A stretch of 64,000 bases of DNA from Streptomyces fulvorobeus (GTDB lineage: Bacteria > Actinomycetota > Actinomycetes > Streptomycetales > Streptomycetaceae): contig NZ_BLWC01000001.1 of assembly GCF_013167895.1 (NCBI RefSeq), forward strand, positions 5,580,001 through 5,644,000, read 5' to 3'. The position numbers were made by a program, and so were the translations under genes. Below, one piece after another: positions 8,618 to 18,572 of the stretch (its first letter is position 1; the number at the start of each line of letters is the position of its first letter). The notes under the pieces were generated by a model that saw only the letters and a list, made by a program, of their open reading frames with translations, was not told the origin of the DNA and searched no databases.

Positions 8618-9601
8618 ATGGGAATCGAAGTAGTCGTCGACGGCCTGACCAAGTCCTTCGGCAGGCAGAACATCTGGCAGAACGTCAGCCTCACCCTCCC
8701 GGCCGGCGAGGTGAGCGTGATGCTCGGGCCATCCGGTACCGGAAAGACCGTCTTCCTCAAGTCCATCATCGGCCTCCTGAAGCCGGAGCAGGGCCGCGTC
8801 CTCATCAACGGCGTGGATATGGTCAACAGCCCCGAGCGGGAGATCATGGAGACCCGGAAGCTTTTCGGTCTCATGTTCCAGGACGGCGCTCTCTTCGGCT
8901 CCATGTCGCTCTTCGACAACATCGCTTTCCCCTTGCGTGAACACACCCGTAAGAAGGAATCCGAGATCCGGCGCATCGTCATGGAGCGGATCGACATCGT
9001 CGGACTGCTGGGTGCCGAGGGGAAACTGCCGGGCGAGATATCCGGCGGCATGCGCAAACGCGCCGGCCTGGCCCGCGCGCTCGTCCTGGACCCGCAGATC
9101 ATCCTCTGCGACGAGCCGGACTCCGGACTCGACCCGGTCCGTACCGCCTATCTCTCCCAGCTGCTCATCGACCTCAACGCGCAGATCGACGCGACGATGC
9201 TCATCGTCACCCACAACCTGGACATCGCGGCCACCGTCCCGGACAACATGGGGATGCTGTTCTGCCGCAACCTCGTCACCTTCGGCCCGCGTGAGGTACT
9301 GCTCACCAGCGAGGTGCCGGTCGTCGCCCAGTTCCTCGCCGGGCGCCGCGAAGGCCCCATCGGGATGTCGGAGGAGAAGGACGCCGCCACGCTCGCCGCG
9401 GAGCAGGTGAACGGGGGCGGAGCCGGTGCGGGGCCCCGTACGGTCGTCCCGCAGCTGGAGCCCTCGCCCGGGATGCCCGTGCGGCAGGCCGCGCTCCGCC
9501 GCCGCGAGCGGGTCGCCGCCATGATGGGGCAGCTGCCCCAGGCCGCCCGTACGGCCATCCTGAACAGCTACACCCCGACCGCCGGGGGTGCGCGCCCATG
9601 A
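8618..9601 (+). CDS. MCE transporter ATPase (MceG/Mkl, MlaF-like)
   Basis: A 327-residue ABC ATPase that powers the MCE lipid importer from the cytoplasm. Walker A is GPSGTGKT (37-44), followed by the Q-loop MFQDG (about 86-90), signature SGGMRKRAGLARAL (about 142), Walker B IILCDEPDSGLD and an H-loop in IVTHNLD. After about residue 250 a further 75 residues extend past the ABC fold, as in mycobacterial MceG. The ATG at 8618 has GGAGGGAGGG upstream and is preferred to an in-frame TTG at 8603. Its stop overlaps the next start as ATGA, so translation is coupled. The ATPase gene sits inside the operon, unlike mycobacteria, where mceG is usually unlinked. Confidence 0.93.
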   Translation: MGIEVVVDGLTKSFGRQNIWQNVSLTLPAGEVSVMLGPSGTGKTVFLKSIIGLLKPEQGRVLINGVDMVNSPEREIMETRKLFGLMFQDGALFGSMSLFDNIAFPLREHTRKKESEIRRIVMERIDIVGLLGAEGKLPGEISGGMRKRAGLARALVLDPQIILCDEPDSGLDPVRTAYLSQLLIDLNAQIDATMLIVTHNLDIAATVPDNMGMLFCRNLVTFGPREVLLTSEVPVVAQFLAGRREGPIGMSEEKDAATLAAEQVNGGGAGAGPRTVVPQLEPSPGMPVRQAALRRRERVAAMMGQLPQAARTAILNSYTPTAGGARP

Positions 9602-10443
9602 CCGTTCCACCGCCGGTGCGGCCGCCCGAGCCGTCCCCCGGCCACGTGCCGGACCCGCCGCGTCCGGCCTCCGCCTCGCGGCTGCTCGCCCCGCTGCGCG
9701 AGACCGGGAAGCTGTTCGTCCTGGCGGCGGCCGTGACCCGCGCGATCTTCCGCAGGCCGTTCCAGCTGCGCGAGTTCATCGAGCAGTTCTGGTTCATCGC
9801 CAGTGTCACCATCCTGCCCGCCGCCCTCGTCTCCATCCCCTTCGGCGCGGTCATCGCCCTCCAGGTCGGCTCGCTCACCGAGCAGCTCGGGGCCCAGTCC
9901 TTCACCGGCGGCGCCAGCGTCCTCGCCGTGATCCAGCAGGCCAGCCCGCTCATCGTGGCCCTGCTGATCGCCGGGGCCGGCGGATCGGCCATCTGCGCCG
10001 ACCTCGGCTCACGGAAGATCCGGGAGGAGCTGGACGCGATGGAGGTCATGGGCGTCTCGCCGGTCCAGCGCCTCGTCGTGCCGCGCGTCCTGGCCACGAT
10101 GCTCGTCGCCGTCCTGCTCAACGGCCTGGTCTCGGTCGTCGGCACCCTGGGCGGCTACTTCTTCAACGTGATCATGCAGGACGGCACACCGGGCGCGTAC
10201 CTCGCCAGCTTCTCCGCCCTCGCCCAACTGCCCGACCTGTACATCAGCGAGTTCAAGGCGCTGATCTTCGGGTTCATCGCCGGCATCGTCGCCGCCTACC
10301 GCGGACTCAACCCGCGCGGCGGGCCCAAGGGGGTGGGGGACGCGGTCAACCAGTCCGTCGTCATCACCTTCATGCTCCTGTTCTTCGTGAACATGGTCCT
10401 CACGGCGATCTACCTCCAGATCGTCCCCGCGAAGGGGAGCTGA
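9598..10443 (+). CDS. MCE permease YrbE-A (MlaE family)
   Basis: A 281-residue inner-membrane permease. A Pro-rich cytoplasmic N-terminus (1-35) is followed by the MlaE domain with five to six helices and the conserved cytoplasmic stretch REELDAMEVMGVSPVQRLVVPR (from about residue 142), which forms the coupling helix facing the ATPase. With YrbE-B it forms the membrane channel of the MCE lipid importer. It starts at the ATGA overlap with the ATPase gene and is followed three nt later by yrbE-B. Confidence 0.93.
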   Translation: MTVPPPVRPPEPSPGHVPDPPRPASASRLLAPLRETGKLFVLAAAVTRAIFRRPFQLREFIEQFWFIASVTILPAALVSIPFGAVIALQVGSLTEQLGAQSFTGGASVLAVIQQASPLIVALLIAGAGGSAICADLGSRKIREELDAMEVMGVSPVQRLVVPRVLATMLVAVLLNGLVSVVGTLGGYFFNVIMQDGTPGAYLASFSALAQLPDLYISEFKALIFGFIAGIVAAYRGLNPRGGPKGVGDAVNQSVVITFMLLFFVNMVLTAIYLQIVPAKGS

Positions 10444-10446
10444 CCG

Positions 10447-11250
10447 ATGACGATGCTCGGCTGGCTCGACAGGTCCGGCGACCACCTCACCTTCTACGTG
10501 AGGGCGCTGGTCTGGATTCCGCGGACGCTGCGCCGCTACCGCAAAGAGGTCCAGCGGCTGCTGGCCGAAGTGGCCTTCGGCAGCGGCGGCCTCGGGGTCA
10601 TCGGCGGCACCGTCGGCGTGATGATCGCGATGACCCTGTTCACCGGCACCGTCGTCGGCCTCCAGGGATACGCGGCACTCAACCAGATCGGCACATCCGC
10701 CTTCACCGGCTTCATCTCCGCGTACTTCAACACCCGCGAGATCGCGCCCCTGGTGGCCGGACTCGCCCTCTCCGCGACGGTCGGCGCGGGCTTCACCGCC
10801 CAGCTCGGCGCGATGCGGATCAACGAGGAGGTCGACGCACTCGAAGCGATGGGGGTGCGCTCCATGCCCTACCTCGTCACCACCCGGATCATCGCGGGTG
10901 TGGTGGCTATCATCCCGCTGTACGCGATCGGGCTGCTCTCCTCGTACGTCGCCTCCCGCTACATCACCGTCCTCTTCAACGGCCAGTCCGCGGGCACGTA
11001 CGACCACTACTTCAATCTCTTCCTCTCCCCGGACGACGTGCTGCTCTCGGTGCTCAAAGTGCTGATCTTCAGCGTCCTGGTGATCCTCGCCCACTGCTAC
11101 TACGGCTTCCACGCCACAGGCGGCCCCGCCGGAGTGGGAGTGGCCGTGGGCCGGTCGGTGCGCAACGCGATCGTGCTGATCAGCGTCACCGACTTCTTCC
11201 TCTCGCTCGCCATCTGGGGCGCGACGACGACGGTGAAGGTGGCCGGCTGA
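10447..11250 (+). CDS. MCE permease YrbE-B (MlaE family)
   Basis: A 267-residue MlaE-family permease, paralogous to the preceding gene. It has the diagnostic RINEEVDALEAMGVRSMPYLV segment and several hydrophobic helices (for example IAGVVAIIPLYAIGLLSSYV). Paired with YrbE-A it forms the heterodimeric permease of the importer. Its TGA overlaps the ATG of mceA by one base, so the operon continues without a gap. Confidence 0.93.
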   Translation: MTMLGWLDRSGDHLTFYVRALVWIPRTLRRYRKEVQRLLAEVAFGSGGLGVIGGTVGVMIAMTLFTGTVVGLQGYAALNQIGTSAFTGFISAYFNTREIAPLVAGLALSATVGAGFTAQLGAMRINEEVDALEAMGVRSMPYLVTTRIIAGVVAIIPLYAIGLLSSYVASRYITVLFNGQSAGTYDHYFNLFLSPDDVLLSVLKVLIFSVLVILAHCYYGFHATGGPAGVGVAVGRSVRNAIVLISVTDFFLSLAIWGATTTVKVAG

Positions 11251-12554
11251 TGAGTGCTCTGAGCCTCCGTACGGTCCGCCGCAGACTCGCCGGAGCCACC
11301 TTCCTGCTCGTGCCGGCCGTGCTCGTGTGGGTCTCCGTCTCGGTCTACGAGAAGGACTTCACCGACAGCGCCACCGTCACCGTGCTCACCGGGCCGGTCG
11401 GCAACGAGATGCACGACAACGCCGATGTGAAGCTGCGCGGTGTCGTCATCGGCCACGTCCGTGACATAGCCGTCGACGGCGGCGGCGCCAGGCTCACCCT
11501 GGACATCGAGCCCGGCAAGCTCGGGCAGGTCCCCGACGACGTCACCGCCCAGATGCTGCCGACCACCCTCTTCGGCGAACGGTTCGTGGCGCTCGTTCCG
11601 CCGCCCGTCCCGTCCAGCCAGGCGCTGCGCGCCGGCGCCGTCATCCCGCAGGACCGCTCCAGTAACGCCATCGAGCTGGAACAGGTCCTCGACAGCGTCC
11701 TGCCGATGCTGACCGCGGTGAAGCCGGAGAAACTGTCCGCCACGCTGAACGCCGTCTCCCAGGCACTCTCAGGGCGCGGCGACAAGCTGGGCGACACCCT
11801 GGTCACGCTCGACGGGCACCTGGCGAAGTTCAATCCCCAACTCCCCACGCTCAACACCGACATCCGGGAGCTCGTCAAGGTGAGCAGGGTGTACGGGGAC
11901 GCCGCGCCCGACGTCCTGGACGCGCTGACCGACTTCACCACCACCAGCTCCACCCTCGCCGGACAGCAGGCGGAACTCGCGGACCTGTACGGGGCCACGA
12001 CCGCCTCCGCGCAGGACGTCACCGCCTTCCTGCGCAGGAACAAGGACAACCTCATCCGGCTCTCCGCGTCCGGCCGTCCCACACTGGAACTCCTCGCGCG
12101 GTACTCGGACGCGTTCCCCTGCACACTGCGGACCATCGCCGGATTCATCCCGGCCATGGACAAGGCGCTCGGCAAGGGCACCGGCAGGCCGGGACTCCAC
12201 GTCACGGTCAAGTCCGTGCCGTCCAAGGGGAAGTACGTACCGGGCAAGGACACCCCGGTCTACGACGCGACCGGCGGGCCGCGCTGCTACTCGGTTCCCT
12301 ACGTCGGCCGGAGCGTGCCCACCGCCGACGCCCGCACGGCGCACACGGTCGGCGAGGTCACCGGCGGCTCCCCGGCCACCGGTGACGAGCAGGCCCCCGC
12401 GACCTCTCTCGGCATGCCCAACTCACCGCAGGAGTCCCGGCTCGTCAACGAGCTGGTCGCTCCCGCACTGAAAGTCCAGCCGCGGACCCTGCCCGACTGG
12501 AGCAGCGTGCTCATCGGTCCGGCCTTCCGCGGTGCGGAGGTGAAGCTCAGGTGA
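11250..12554 (+). CDS. MCE-family protein, first of six (MceA-like)
   Basis: A 434-residue protein with an uncleaved N-terminal membrane anchor (about residues 14-33). The MCE domain follows (about 38-115: DNADVKLRGVVIGHV, then LFGERFVALVPP), and then a long helical region (about 130-290) that in this family builds the hydrophobic needle through which lipid moves. The C-terminal 100 residues are polar and low in complexity. The ATG at 11250 overlaps the yrbE-B stop and is more credible than the long frame starting at 9588. The end overlaps mceB as GTGA. Confidence 0.9.
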   Translation: MSALSLRTVRRRLAGATFLLVPAVLVWVSVSVYEKDFTDSATVTVLTGPVGNEMHDNADVKLRGVVIGHVRDIAVDGGGARLTLDIEPGKLGQVPDDVTAQMLPTTLFGERFVALVPPPVPSSQALRAGAVIPQDRSSNAIELEQVLDSVLPMLTAVKPEKLSATLNAVSQALSGRGDKLGDTLVTLDGHLAKFNPQLPTLNTDIRELVKVSRVYGDAAPDVLDALTDFTTTSSTLAGQQAELADLYGATTASAQDVTAFLRRNKDNLIRLSASGRPTLELLARYSDAFPCTLRTIAGFIPAMDKALGKGTGRPGLHVTVKSVPSKGKYVPGKDTPVYDATGGPRCYSVPYVGRSVPTADARTAHTVGEVTGGSPATGDEQAPATSLGMPNSPQESRLVNELVAPALKVQPRTLPDWSSVLIGPAFRGAEVKLR

Positions 12555-13582
12555 AACGCCGCTCCCTCGCGGGACCGCTCGCGAAATCGGTCGTCTTCGT
12601 CGTGGTGACCGTCATGGCCACCGCCGTACTCGCCCTGTCCATCGCCAACACGGGCGTCGGGGACACCACCACGTACAAGGCCAGGTTCACGGACGCCACA
12701 GGACTGGTCGTCGGTGACAGCGTCCGCATCGCCGGAGTCGAAGTGGGCCAGGTCGAGTCCATCGAGGTGGCCGACAAGCGCCTCGCGGAGGTCGCTCTCG
12801 CCGTACGCGAGGGGCGCGAGCTCCCCGCGTCGGTGACCGCCTCGATCAAGTACCTGAACATGGTCGGCCAGCGCTACGTCGACCTCGACCAGGGAGTGGG
12901 GCCGGTCGGGGAGAGCTTCACCGCCGGATCGACCATCCCGCTCTCCCGGACGACTCCGGCCCTGGACCTCACCCAGCTCTTCAACGGCTTCCAGCCGCTG
13001 TTCGAAGGTCTGTCCCCGCCGGACGTCAACCAGCTCGCCGGGTCCATCGTCCAGGTGCTCCAGGGCGAAGGCGGCACCGTGGACAGCATCCTCCAGCACG
13101 TCGGCTCGCTCACCAGCACCGTGGCGGCCAAGGACGAGGTGATCGGGCAGGTCATCAAGAACCTCAACACGGTCCTGAAGACGGTCAACGACCGCGAGGC
13201 CGGCTTCGACGACCTGGTCATCACCCTGGAGAAGCTCGTCACAGGCTTCGCCGGGGACCGCGAGCCCCTGGGCGAAGCGGTCACGGCCATGGGCGCGCTC
13301 ACCACGGTTACCGCCGGCCTGCTCGACGACGGCCGGGCGCCGCTCAAAGAGGACATCCGGCAACTCGGGCGCCTGTCGGACCAGTTGGTCAAGGGAACCC
13401 CGCAGATCGAGAACTTCCTCCGGAAGACCCCCGCCAAGATGGCGGCGATCGGCCGCCTCACCTCCTACGGCTCGTGGCTCAACCTCTACCTCTGCGAGGC
13501 GAAGGTCCGCGGAGTCACCGCGGAGGACGGCAGCGCGCCGCCCACCGGCATCGAGATCACCCAACCGAGGTGCCTGGCATGA
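12551..13582 (+). CDS. MCE-family protein (MceB-like)
   Basis: A 343-residue anchored protein: N-terminal helix about residues 11-30, MCE domain about 36-115 (TGLVVGDSVRIAGVEVGQVESI; VGQRYVDL), a coiled-coil-like helical region to about 300, and a short C-terminus with two Cys (LYLCEAK, QPRCLA) shared with MceC. It is one subunit of the presumed MceA-F heterohexamer. It starts with GTG in the GTGA overlap with mceA and ends in an ATGA overlap with mceC. Confidence 0.9.
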   Translation: MKRRSLAGPLAKSVVFVVVTVMATAVLALSIANTGVGDTTTYKARFTDATGLVVGDSVRIAGVEVGQVESIEVADKRLAEVALAVREGRELPASVTASIKYLNMVGQRYVDLDQGVGPVGESFTAGSTIPLSRTTPALDLTQLFNGFQPLFEGLSPPDVNQLAGSIVQVLQGEGGTVDSILQHVGSLTSTVAAKDEVIGQVIKNLNTVLKTVNDREAGFDDLVITLEKLVTGFAGDREPLGEAVTAMGALTTVTAGLLDDGRAPLKEDIRQLGRLSDQLVKGTPQIENFLRKTPAKMAAIGRLTSYGSWLNLYLCEAKVRGVTAEDGSAPPTGIEITQPRCLA

Positions 13583-14595
13583 GAATGAAGCCCGTAGGGG
13601 AACGCGACCCCGTCGCCGTGGGCATCGCCGGACTCCTCGTCCTCGCCCTCGTCGGACTCGGCGCCTACCGCGCCGACTCGCTGCCCTTCATCGGCGGCGG
13701 CACCGCCTACAGCGCGGACTTCACCGAATCGGCGGGACTCGCCGACGGGGACGAGGTACGGATCGCCGGCGTCAAGGCCGGCGAGGTCACCGGCGTCTCG
13801 CTCGACGGCAACAAGGTGAAGGTCGACTTCACGGTGGAGGACGCCTGGATCGGTGACTCCTCCACCGTCGGCATCGCGATCAAGACCCTCCTCGGCGACA
13901 AGTACCTCGCCGTCGACCCGCTGGGCGACGCCCCCCAGGACCCGGACTCCCGCATCACGGTGAGCCGCACCACCGCCCCCTACGACGTCACCCAGGCGTT
14001 CGACGGACTCGGCGAGACCATCGGCGAGATCGACACCGCCCAGCTCGCCAGGAGCTTCGAGACGATCTCCGCCACCTTCAAGGACTCGCCACCCGACGTA
14101 CGCGGCGCTGCCGAAGGGCTCTCCGCGCTGTCCCGCACGGTCTCCGAGCGGGACGCCCAGCTCGTCAGGCTCCTCAAGGGCAGCAAACAGCTCACCAGGA
14201 CCCTCGCCGACAAGAAGAGCAGCTTCGAGACCCTCCTGAAGGACGGCAACCTGCTGCTCGCCGAGATCCAGGCACGCCGCGACTCCATCCACCTCCTGCT
14301 CACCGGGACCCGTGACCTGGGCACCCAGCTCACCGGTGTCGTGGAGGACAACAACAAGCAGCTCAAGCCCACCCTGGACTCCCTCGGGCGGGTCACGGCC
14401 GTCCTGGTGAAGAACCGCAGGAGCCTGGACAAGGTGCTCTCGCTGACCGGCTCGTACAACCGGCTCATCGGCAACACCCTCGGCAGCGGCCGGTGGTTCG
14501 ACAACTACGTCTGCGGAGTCGTCCCCAGGAACTACCTGCCGCCCCAGGAGCCCGAGGTACCCGGATGCATGCCTCCGAAGCAAGGCGGCCGCTGA
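13579..14595 (+). CDS. MCE-family protein (MceC-like)
   Basis: A 338-residue protein with anchor helix (about 12-30), MCE domain (about 36-115: ADGDEVRIAGVKAGEVTGV; LLGDKYLAVDP) and a long helical segment ending in a short tail with Cys (DNYVCGVVP, VPGCMPP). The ATG at 13579 in the overlap with the mceB stop is clearly the start; the 35 residues upstream in the longer frame are non-coding. It is the third subunit gene of the six. Confidence 0.9.
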   Translation: MRMKPVGERDPVAVGIAGLLVLALVGLGAYRADSLPFIGGGTAYSADFTESAGLADGDEVRIAGVKAGEVTGVSLDGNKVKVDFTVEDAWIGDSSTVGIAIKTLLGDKYLAVDPLGDAPQDPDSRITVSRTTAPYDVTQAFDGLGETIGEIDTAQLARSFETISATFKDSPPDVRGAAEGLSALSRTVSERDAQLVRLLKGSKQLTRTLADKKSSFETLLKDGNLLLAEIQARRDSIHLLLTGTRDLGTQLTGVVEDNNKQLKPTLDSLGRVTAVLVKNRRSLDKVLSLTGSYNRLIGNTLGSGRWFDNYVCGVVPRNYLPPQEPEVPGCMPPKQGGR

Positions 14596-14596
14596 C

Positions 14597-15706
14597 ATGG
14601 GACTCACGCGCCTCGTCTCCGTCGGCGCCGGACTCACGGTCGTCGCCGTCGTGGCCGCCACCGGGGTGATGGCCCTGGACGACCGTGGGAAGACGACCAT
14701 CACCGCCTACTTCGACCGGGCCACCGGTGTGTACGCCGGCTCGGACCTGCGCATCCTCGGTGTGAAGGTCGGCACCGTCGAATCGGTCACGCCGCGGGGC
14801 GAGGAGGTCAGGGTCACCCTGCGGCTCGACGAGGGCGTCAAGGTACCCAAGGGCGCGCACGCCGTGGTCGTCGCCCCGAGCCTCGTCGCCGACCGGTACG
14901 TCCAGCTGGCACCCGCGTACGACGGGGGAGCGCGGCTCGCGGACAACGCGGTACTGCCCGCCGCGAACAACGCCACCCCCGTCGAGGTCGACCAGCTGTA
15001 CGCGTCCATCACCGAACTCGCCACCGCGCTCGGCCCGGACGGCGCCAACGCGGACGGAGCGCTCGCCGGGCTCCTCGCCACGGGGGCGAAGAACCTGGAC
15101 GGCAACGGAAAAGCCATCGGGGACTCCATCGAGCAGTTCGGCAAGGCGACGAAGACCCTGGACCGGAGCAGCGGCGACCTCTTCGACACGCTCGCCTCCC
15201 TCCAGACGTTCACCACCATGCTGAAGGACAACGACGGCCAGGTGCGCGCCGCCGAGCGGCAGCTCAACTCCGTCACCGGCTTCCTCGCCGACGACAAGAA
15301 GAACCTCAGCGCCGCGCTCAGGGAGCTCTCCACCGCGCTCGGACAGGTCAAGACCTTCATCCAGGAGAACCGTGGCGCCCTGAAGAAGAACGTGGACGCC
15401 CTGGTACCGCTCACCCGTTCCCTGGTCGAGCAGCGGGCCTCGCTCGCCGAGGCCATGGACACCCTGCCCCTGGCGGCCGGCAACGCACTGAACGCCTACG
15501 ACCCGGCCAACCGCACCCTCAACGGCCGGACCAACCTCAACGAGCTCTCCATGGGCGGCCCCCTGGCCGGCCAGGCCGGCCTCAGCGGCCTCCAGCCCGT
15601 GGACCCCGGCCGCCGCGAGGACCTGCCCGTGCTGCCGCTCCCCGAGATCGGCACCGTCTACGGCACCCCCGGGAAGACCACGACGCAGAAGGGGGCGAAC
15701 CGATGA
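14597..15706 (+). CDS. MCE-family protein (MceD-like)
   Basis: A 369-residue protein with anchor helix (about 8-28), MCE domain (about 34-115: YAGSDLRILGVKVGTVESV; VADRYVQLAPAY) and a helical region to about 300, then a Gly/Pro-containing tail. It starts one nt after the mceC stop and overlaps mceE by four nt (ATGA). Confidence 0.9.
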   Translation: MGLTRLVSVGAGLTVVAVVAATGVMALDDRGKTTITAYFDRATGVYAGSDLRILGVKVGTVESVTPRGEEVRVTLRLDEGVKVPKGAHAVVVAPSLVADRYVQLAPAYDGGARLADNAVLPAANNATPVEVDQLYASITELATALGPDGANADGALAGLLATGAKNLDGNGKAIGDSIEQFGKATKTLDRSSGDLFDTLASLQTFTTMLKDNDGQVRAAERQLNSVTGFLADDKKNLSAALRELSTALGQVKTFIQENRGALKKNVDALVPLTRSLVEQRASLAEAMDTLPLAAGNALNAYDPANRTLNGRTNLNELSMGGPLAGQAGLSGLQPVDPGRREDLPVLPLPEIGTVYGTPGKTTTQKGANR

Positions 15707-16862
15707 GCCCTGCCCTTCGCCGGCCCGGGCCCCGCACGGCCGGAGCAGCCGCCCTCCTCGCCGCGGGTGTGGCGGTCGCCCTGGTGGTGACCACCGTCGA
15801 CGTACCGGTGTTCACCGGTATCGACCAGGTGGCGCTGCCGGGCGGCGCCGACCTCGGCGACCACCCGTACGAGATCACCGCGGAGTTCGGGGACGTACTC
15901 AGCCTCGCCCCGCAGTCCTCGGTGAAGGTCAACGACGTCGCGGTCGGCCGCGTCACCAGGATCTCGCTCACCCCGGGCAGCTGGACCGCGAAGGTCACCA
16001 TGCGGGTCAACGGAACGGTCGAGCTGCCCGGGAACGCGTACGCCCATCTGGAACAGTCCAGCCTCCTCGGCGAGAAGTTCGTCCAGCTCTCACCGCCGGC
16101 CACCGGGACCGCCCGGGCACGCTCGCCGACGGCGGCCGCATCCCCCTCACCCGCACCAACCGGAACCCCGAGGTGGAAGAGGTCCTCGGCGCGCTGTCGA
16201 TGCTCCTCAACGGCGGCGGCATCAACCAGCTCAGGACCATCACCACCGAACTGAACAAGGCACTCGCCGGGCGGGAACCGCAGATCCGCTCGATGCTCGG
16301 CCGCGTCGACACCCTCGTCACCAACCTGGACGCCCACAAGGAGGACATCACCGCGGCGCTGGACGGGGTCAACCGTCTCGCGGCCACCCTCGCCACCCGC
16401 AGACAGGACGTCGGGACGGTCCTCACCGGGCTGAGCCCCGGCCTGAAGGTCCTGGAGAGGCAGCGCGGTTCCCTCCTCACCATGCTGCGCTCGCTCGACA
16501 CGCTCTCCACCGTCGCCGTCGACACGATCAACAGGAGCAAGGCCGACATGGTCGCCGACCTCAAGGCCATCGCCCCCACCCTCAAGGCCCTCGCCGACTC
16601 GGGCCAGGACCTGCCTGACTCCCTCCAGGTGCTCTTCACCTATCCGTTCACCGACGAGGTGCTGCGCGGGGTGAAGGGCGACTACCTCAACGTCTACCTC
16701 GACGTCACGGCGGTGCCCGGCACACAGATCATCCCGGCGCTCACCCCGGCCGGCCCCCCGCCCGAGGAGTCCGGGGCAGGGACACCCGGCCCCCCGTCCG
16801 CCGCCGCGCCGCCACTGCCGCTCCCGTCCGTCCCCGCGACCTCGCAGGGGAGCACGCGGTGA
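15703..16862 (+). CDS. MCE-family protein (MceE-like), frameshifted near 16113
   Basis: The first 135 residues give an anchor helix (about 14-33) and most of an MCE domain (QSSVKVNDVAVGRVTRI; LLGEKFVQLSPP), then the frame turns into Ser/Pro/Arg-rich noise and stops at 16254. The continuation (GTLADGGRIPLTRTNRNPEV, then the helical region) is in the next frame to 16862. One extra base in GCCCGGG at 16111-16117 restores a 386-residue protein. Mycobacterial MceE proteins are lipoproteins; here I see no lipobox Cys in the N-terminus, so this subunit seems anchored by its helix. The end overlaps mceF as GTGA. Confidence 0.85.
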
Positions 16863-18054
16863 TCACTCCCGGTATCCGGTTGAAGAACATCGCCTTCCTG
16901 GTCATCGCCGTTCTCGTGCTCGGCTACCTGGGCGTGCGGTACGCGGACCTCGGCCACTACGTCGGACTGCGCGGCTACTACACCGTCACCGTCCAGCTCC
17001 CGCACACCGGCGGCCTGTTCACCCACTCCGACGTCACCTACCGAGGCGTCTCCGTGGGCCGCGTCGGCCCGATCGAGCTCACCGACGACGGTGTCGAGGC
17101 GGAGCTGCGGATCGAGGACGACGCACCGCCCATCCCGGACAGCCTGCGGGCCGTCGTCGCCAACCTCTCGGCAGTCGGCGAGCAGTACATCGACCTGCGG
17201 CCCACCCGCGGGGACGGCCCGTTCCTCGGGAACGGCTCGGTCATCGACCAGGCGGACACCACCATCCCGGCACCTCCCACCGACGTCCTCACCAGCGTCG
17301 ACGACCTGGCGAGCTCCGTCGACCTGGAGCATCTGCGCACGGTCGTCGACGAGTTCGGCGCGGCGTTCGACGGACGCGGCGACGACCTCCAGGTCCTCCT
17401 GGACACCGGAAGCGAGTTCGTCCAGGCGGCGGACGACGCGCTGCCCGTCACCTCGAAGCTGATGACGGACGGCGAGACCGTCCTGCGCACCCAGGCGGAG
17501 GAGGGCGAGGCGCTCAAGGGCTTCGCCTCGGGAGCCAGGGAGCTGGCCGCCGAACTCAAGGGTTCGGACACCGATCTGCGCAGGCTGATCGCCGCCGCGC
17601 CCGACGCCGCCGGACAGATCAGCGCCCTGCTGCGCGATCTCGAACCGGGCTTCGGGTGGTCGTCGCCAACCTCCTCACCACCTCCGAAGTGGCCGTCACC
17701 CGCCAGCGCGGACTGGAGGAACTGCTCGTGAAACTGCCCGCCGTCGCGGCGGCCGGTGCCAGCGCGGTCGACGACGAGGGCGCCAGGTTCGGCATGTCGG
17801 TCACCTTCTTCGAGCCGCTGCCCTGTACCGCCGGATACGGCGGTACGACCTACCGCAACGGCCTCGACACCACACCGTCCGCCCCGGTCAACACCAGGGC
17901 CCGCTGCGTCTCGTCGCCCGGCACCGGCATCAACGTCCGGGGCAGTGCGAACGCCCCCCGGGGAGGGCCCGTGCCCGAGCCGGTCGAGCCGGGCGCGACC
18001 GGGCCGTACGCCGAGGGCATGGCCGGCCTCCTGGGACTCGGAGGCGGCCGGTGA
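16859..18054 (+). CDS. MCE-family protein (MceF-like), frameshifted near 17655
   Basis: Anchor helix (about residues 10-27), MCE domain (about 36-115: FTHSDVTYRGVSVGRVGPI; VGEQYIDLRP) and helical region up to LLRDLEPGF. There the frame slips: the next frame carries VVVANLLTTSEVAVTRQRG and a natural C-terminus to 18054. One extra G in the GGG run at 17654-17656 gives 398 residues. The C-terminal part has Cys (LPCTAGYGG, RARCVSS). This is the sixth and last Mce subunit. The stop overlaps the GTG of the first Mce-associated gene. Confidence 0.85.
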
Positions 18055-18572
18055 CCCGGCGTACGAGGAGCCCCGCGGGCTGGGCCGCACTGCTCGCCGC
18101 CGTACTGGTCTGCGCACTCGGCGGCTGGCCCTATGCCCAGGCCAGGGGCGACGACCAGCTCGCGTACGCCAAGGCCCGCGACGCCGCGCTGGCCGACGGC
18201 AGGCGCGCTCTCGCCCGGCTGAACACCCTGGACGGCGGCGACCCGGGGAGTGTGAAGTCCGCGCTGGCGGCCTGGCTGGACTCCTCCACCGGTCCGCTCC
18301 ACGAGCAGCTGGAGCGGACCCGGGGCAAGGACGCGCGCGAGCTGACGAAGTCCGGGGCCACGGCCCGCGGCAGGGTCACCGACGCGGCGCTCACCGCGCT
18401 CGACGAGCGGGCCGGAACAGCGGTGTTGATCGCGACCGTCGACGTGCGGGTCAGCCCGCGCACCGGCAAGGGCGGCACCCAGCGCAAACGCTTCGAGGCG
18501 GGCCTCGCCAGGACCGGGGACGGCTGGAAGGTCAAGGCGCTGACCACGCTCCCGGTCGGCGGCGGCGCATGA
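18051..18572 (+). CDS. Mce-associated membrane protein, copy A
   Basis: A 173-residue protein with one N-terminal membrane helix (about 9-30), then an NTF2-like outer domain typical of mycobacterial Mas proteins: a helix AYAKARDAALADGRRALARL, a LDSSTGPLHEQLE segment and alternating beta strands (AVLIATVDVRVSP). Mas proteins stabilise or assist MCE transporters. It is paralogous to the gene at 19274-19804 (shared YA-x-RD-AL and STG-L motifs). Start and stop overlap the neighbouring genes, showing operon coupling. Confidence 0.85.
   Translation: MTRRTRSPAGWAALLAAVLVCALGGWPYAQARGDDQLAYAKARDAALADGRRALARLNTLDGGDPGSVKSALAAWLDSSTGPLHEQLERTRGKDARELTKSGATARGRVTDAALTALDERAGTAVLIATVDVRVSPRTGKGGTQRKRFEAGLARTGDGWKVKALTTLPVGGGA

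Noticed and set aside
15703..18054. mceE and mceF as pseudogenes
   Set aside because: Each is repaired by a single base in a G/C run, both halves keep strong coding bias, and the same error occurs in unrelated genes of the window.
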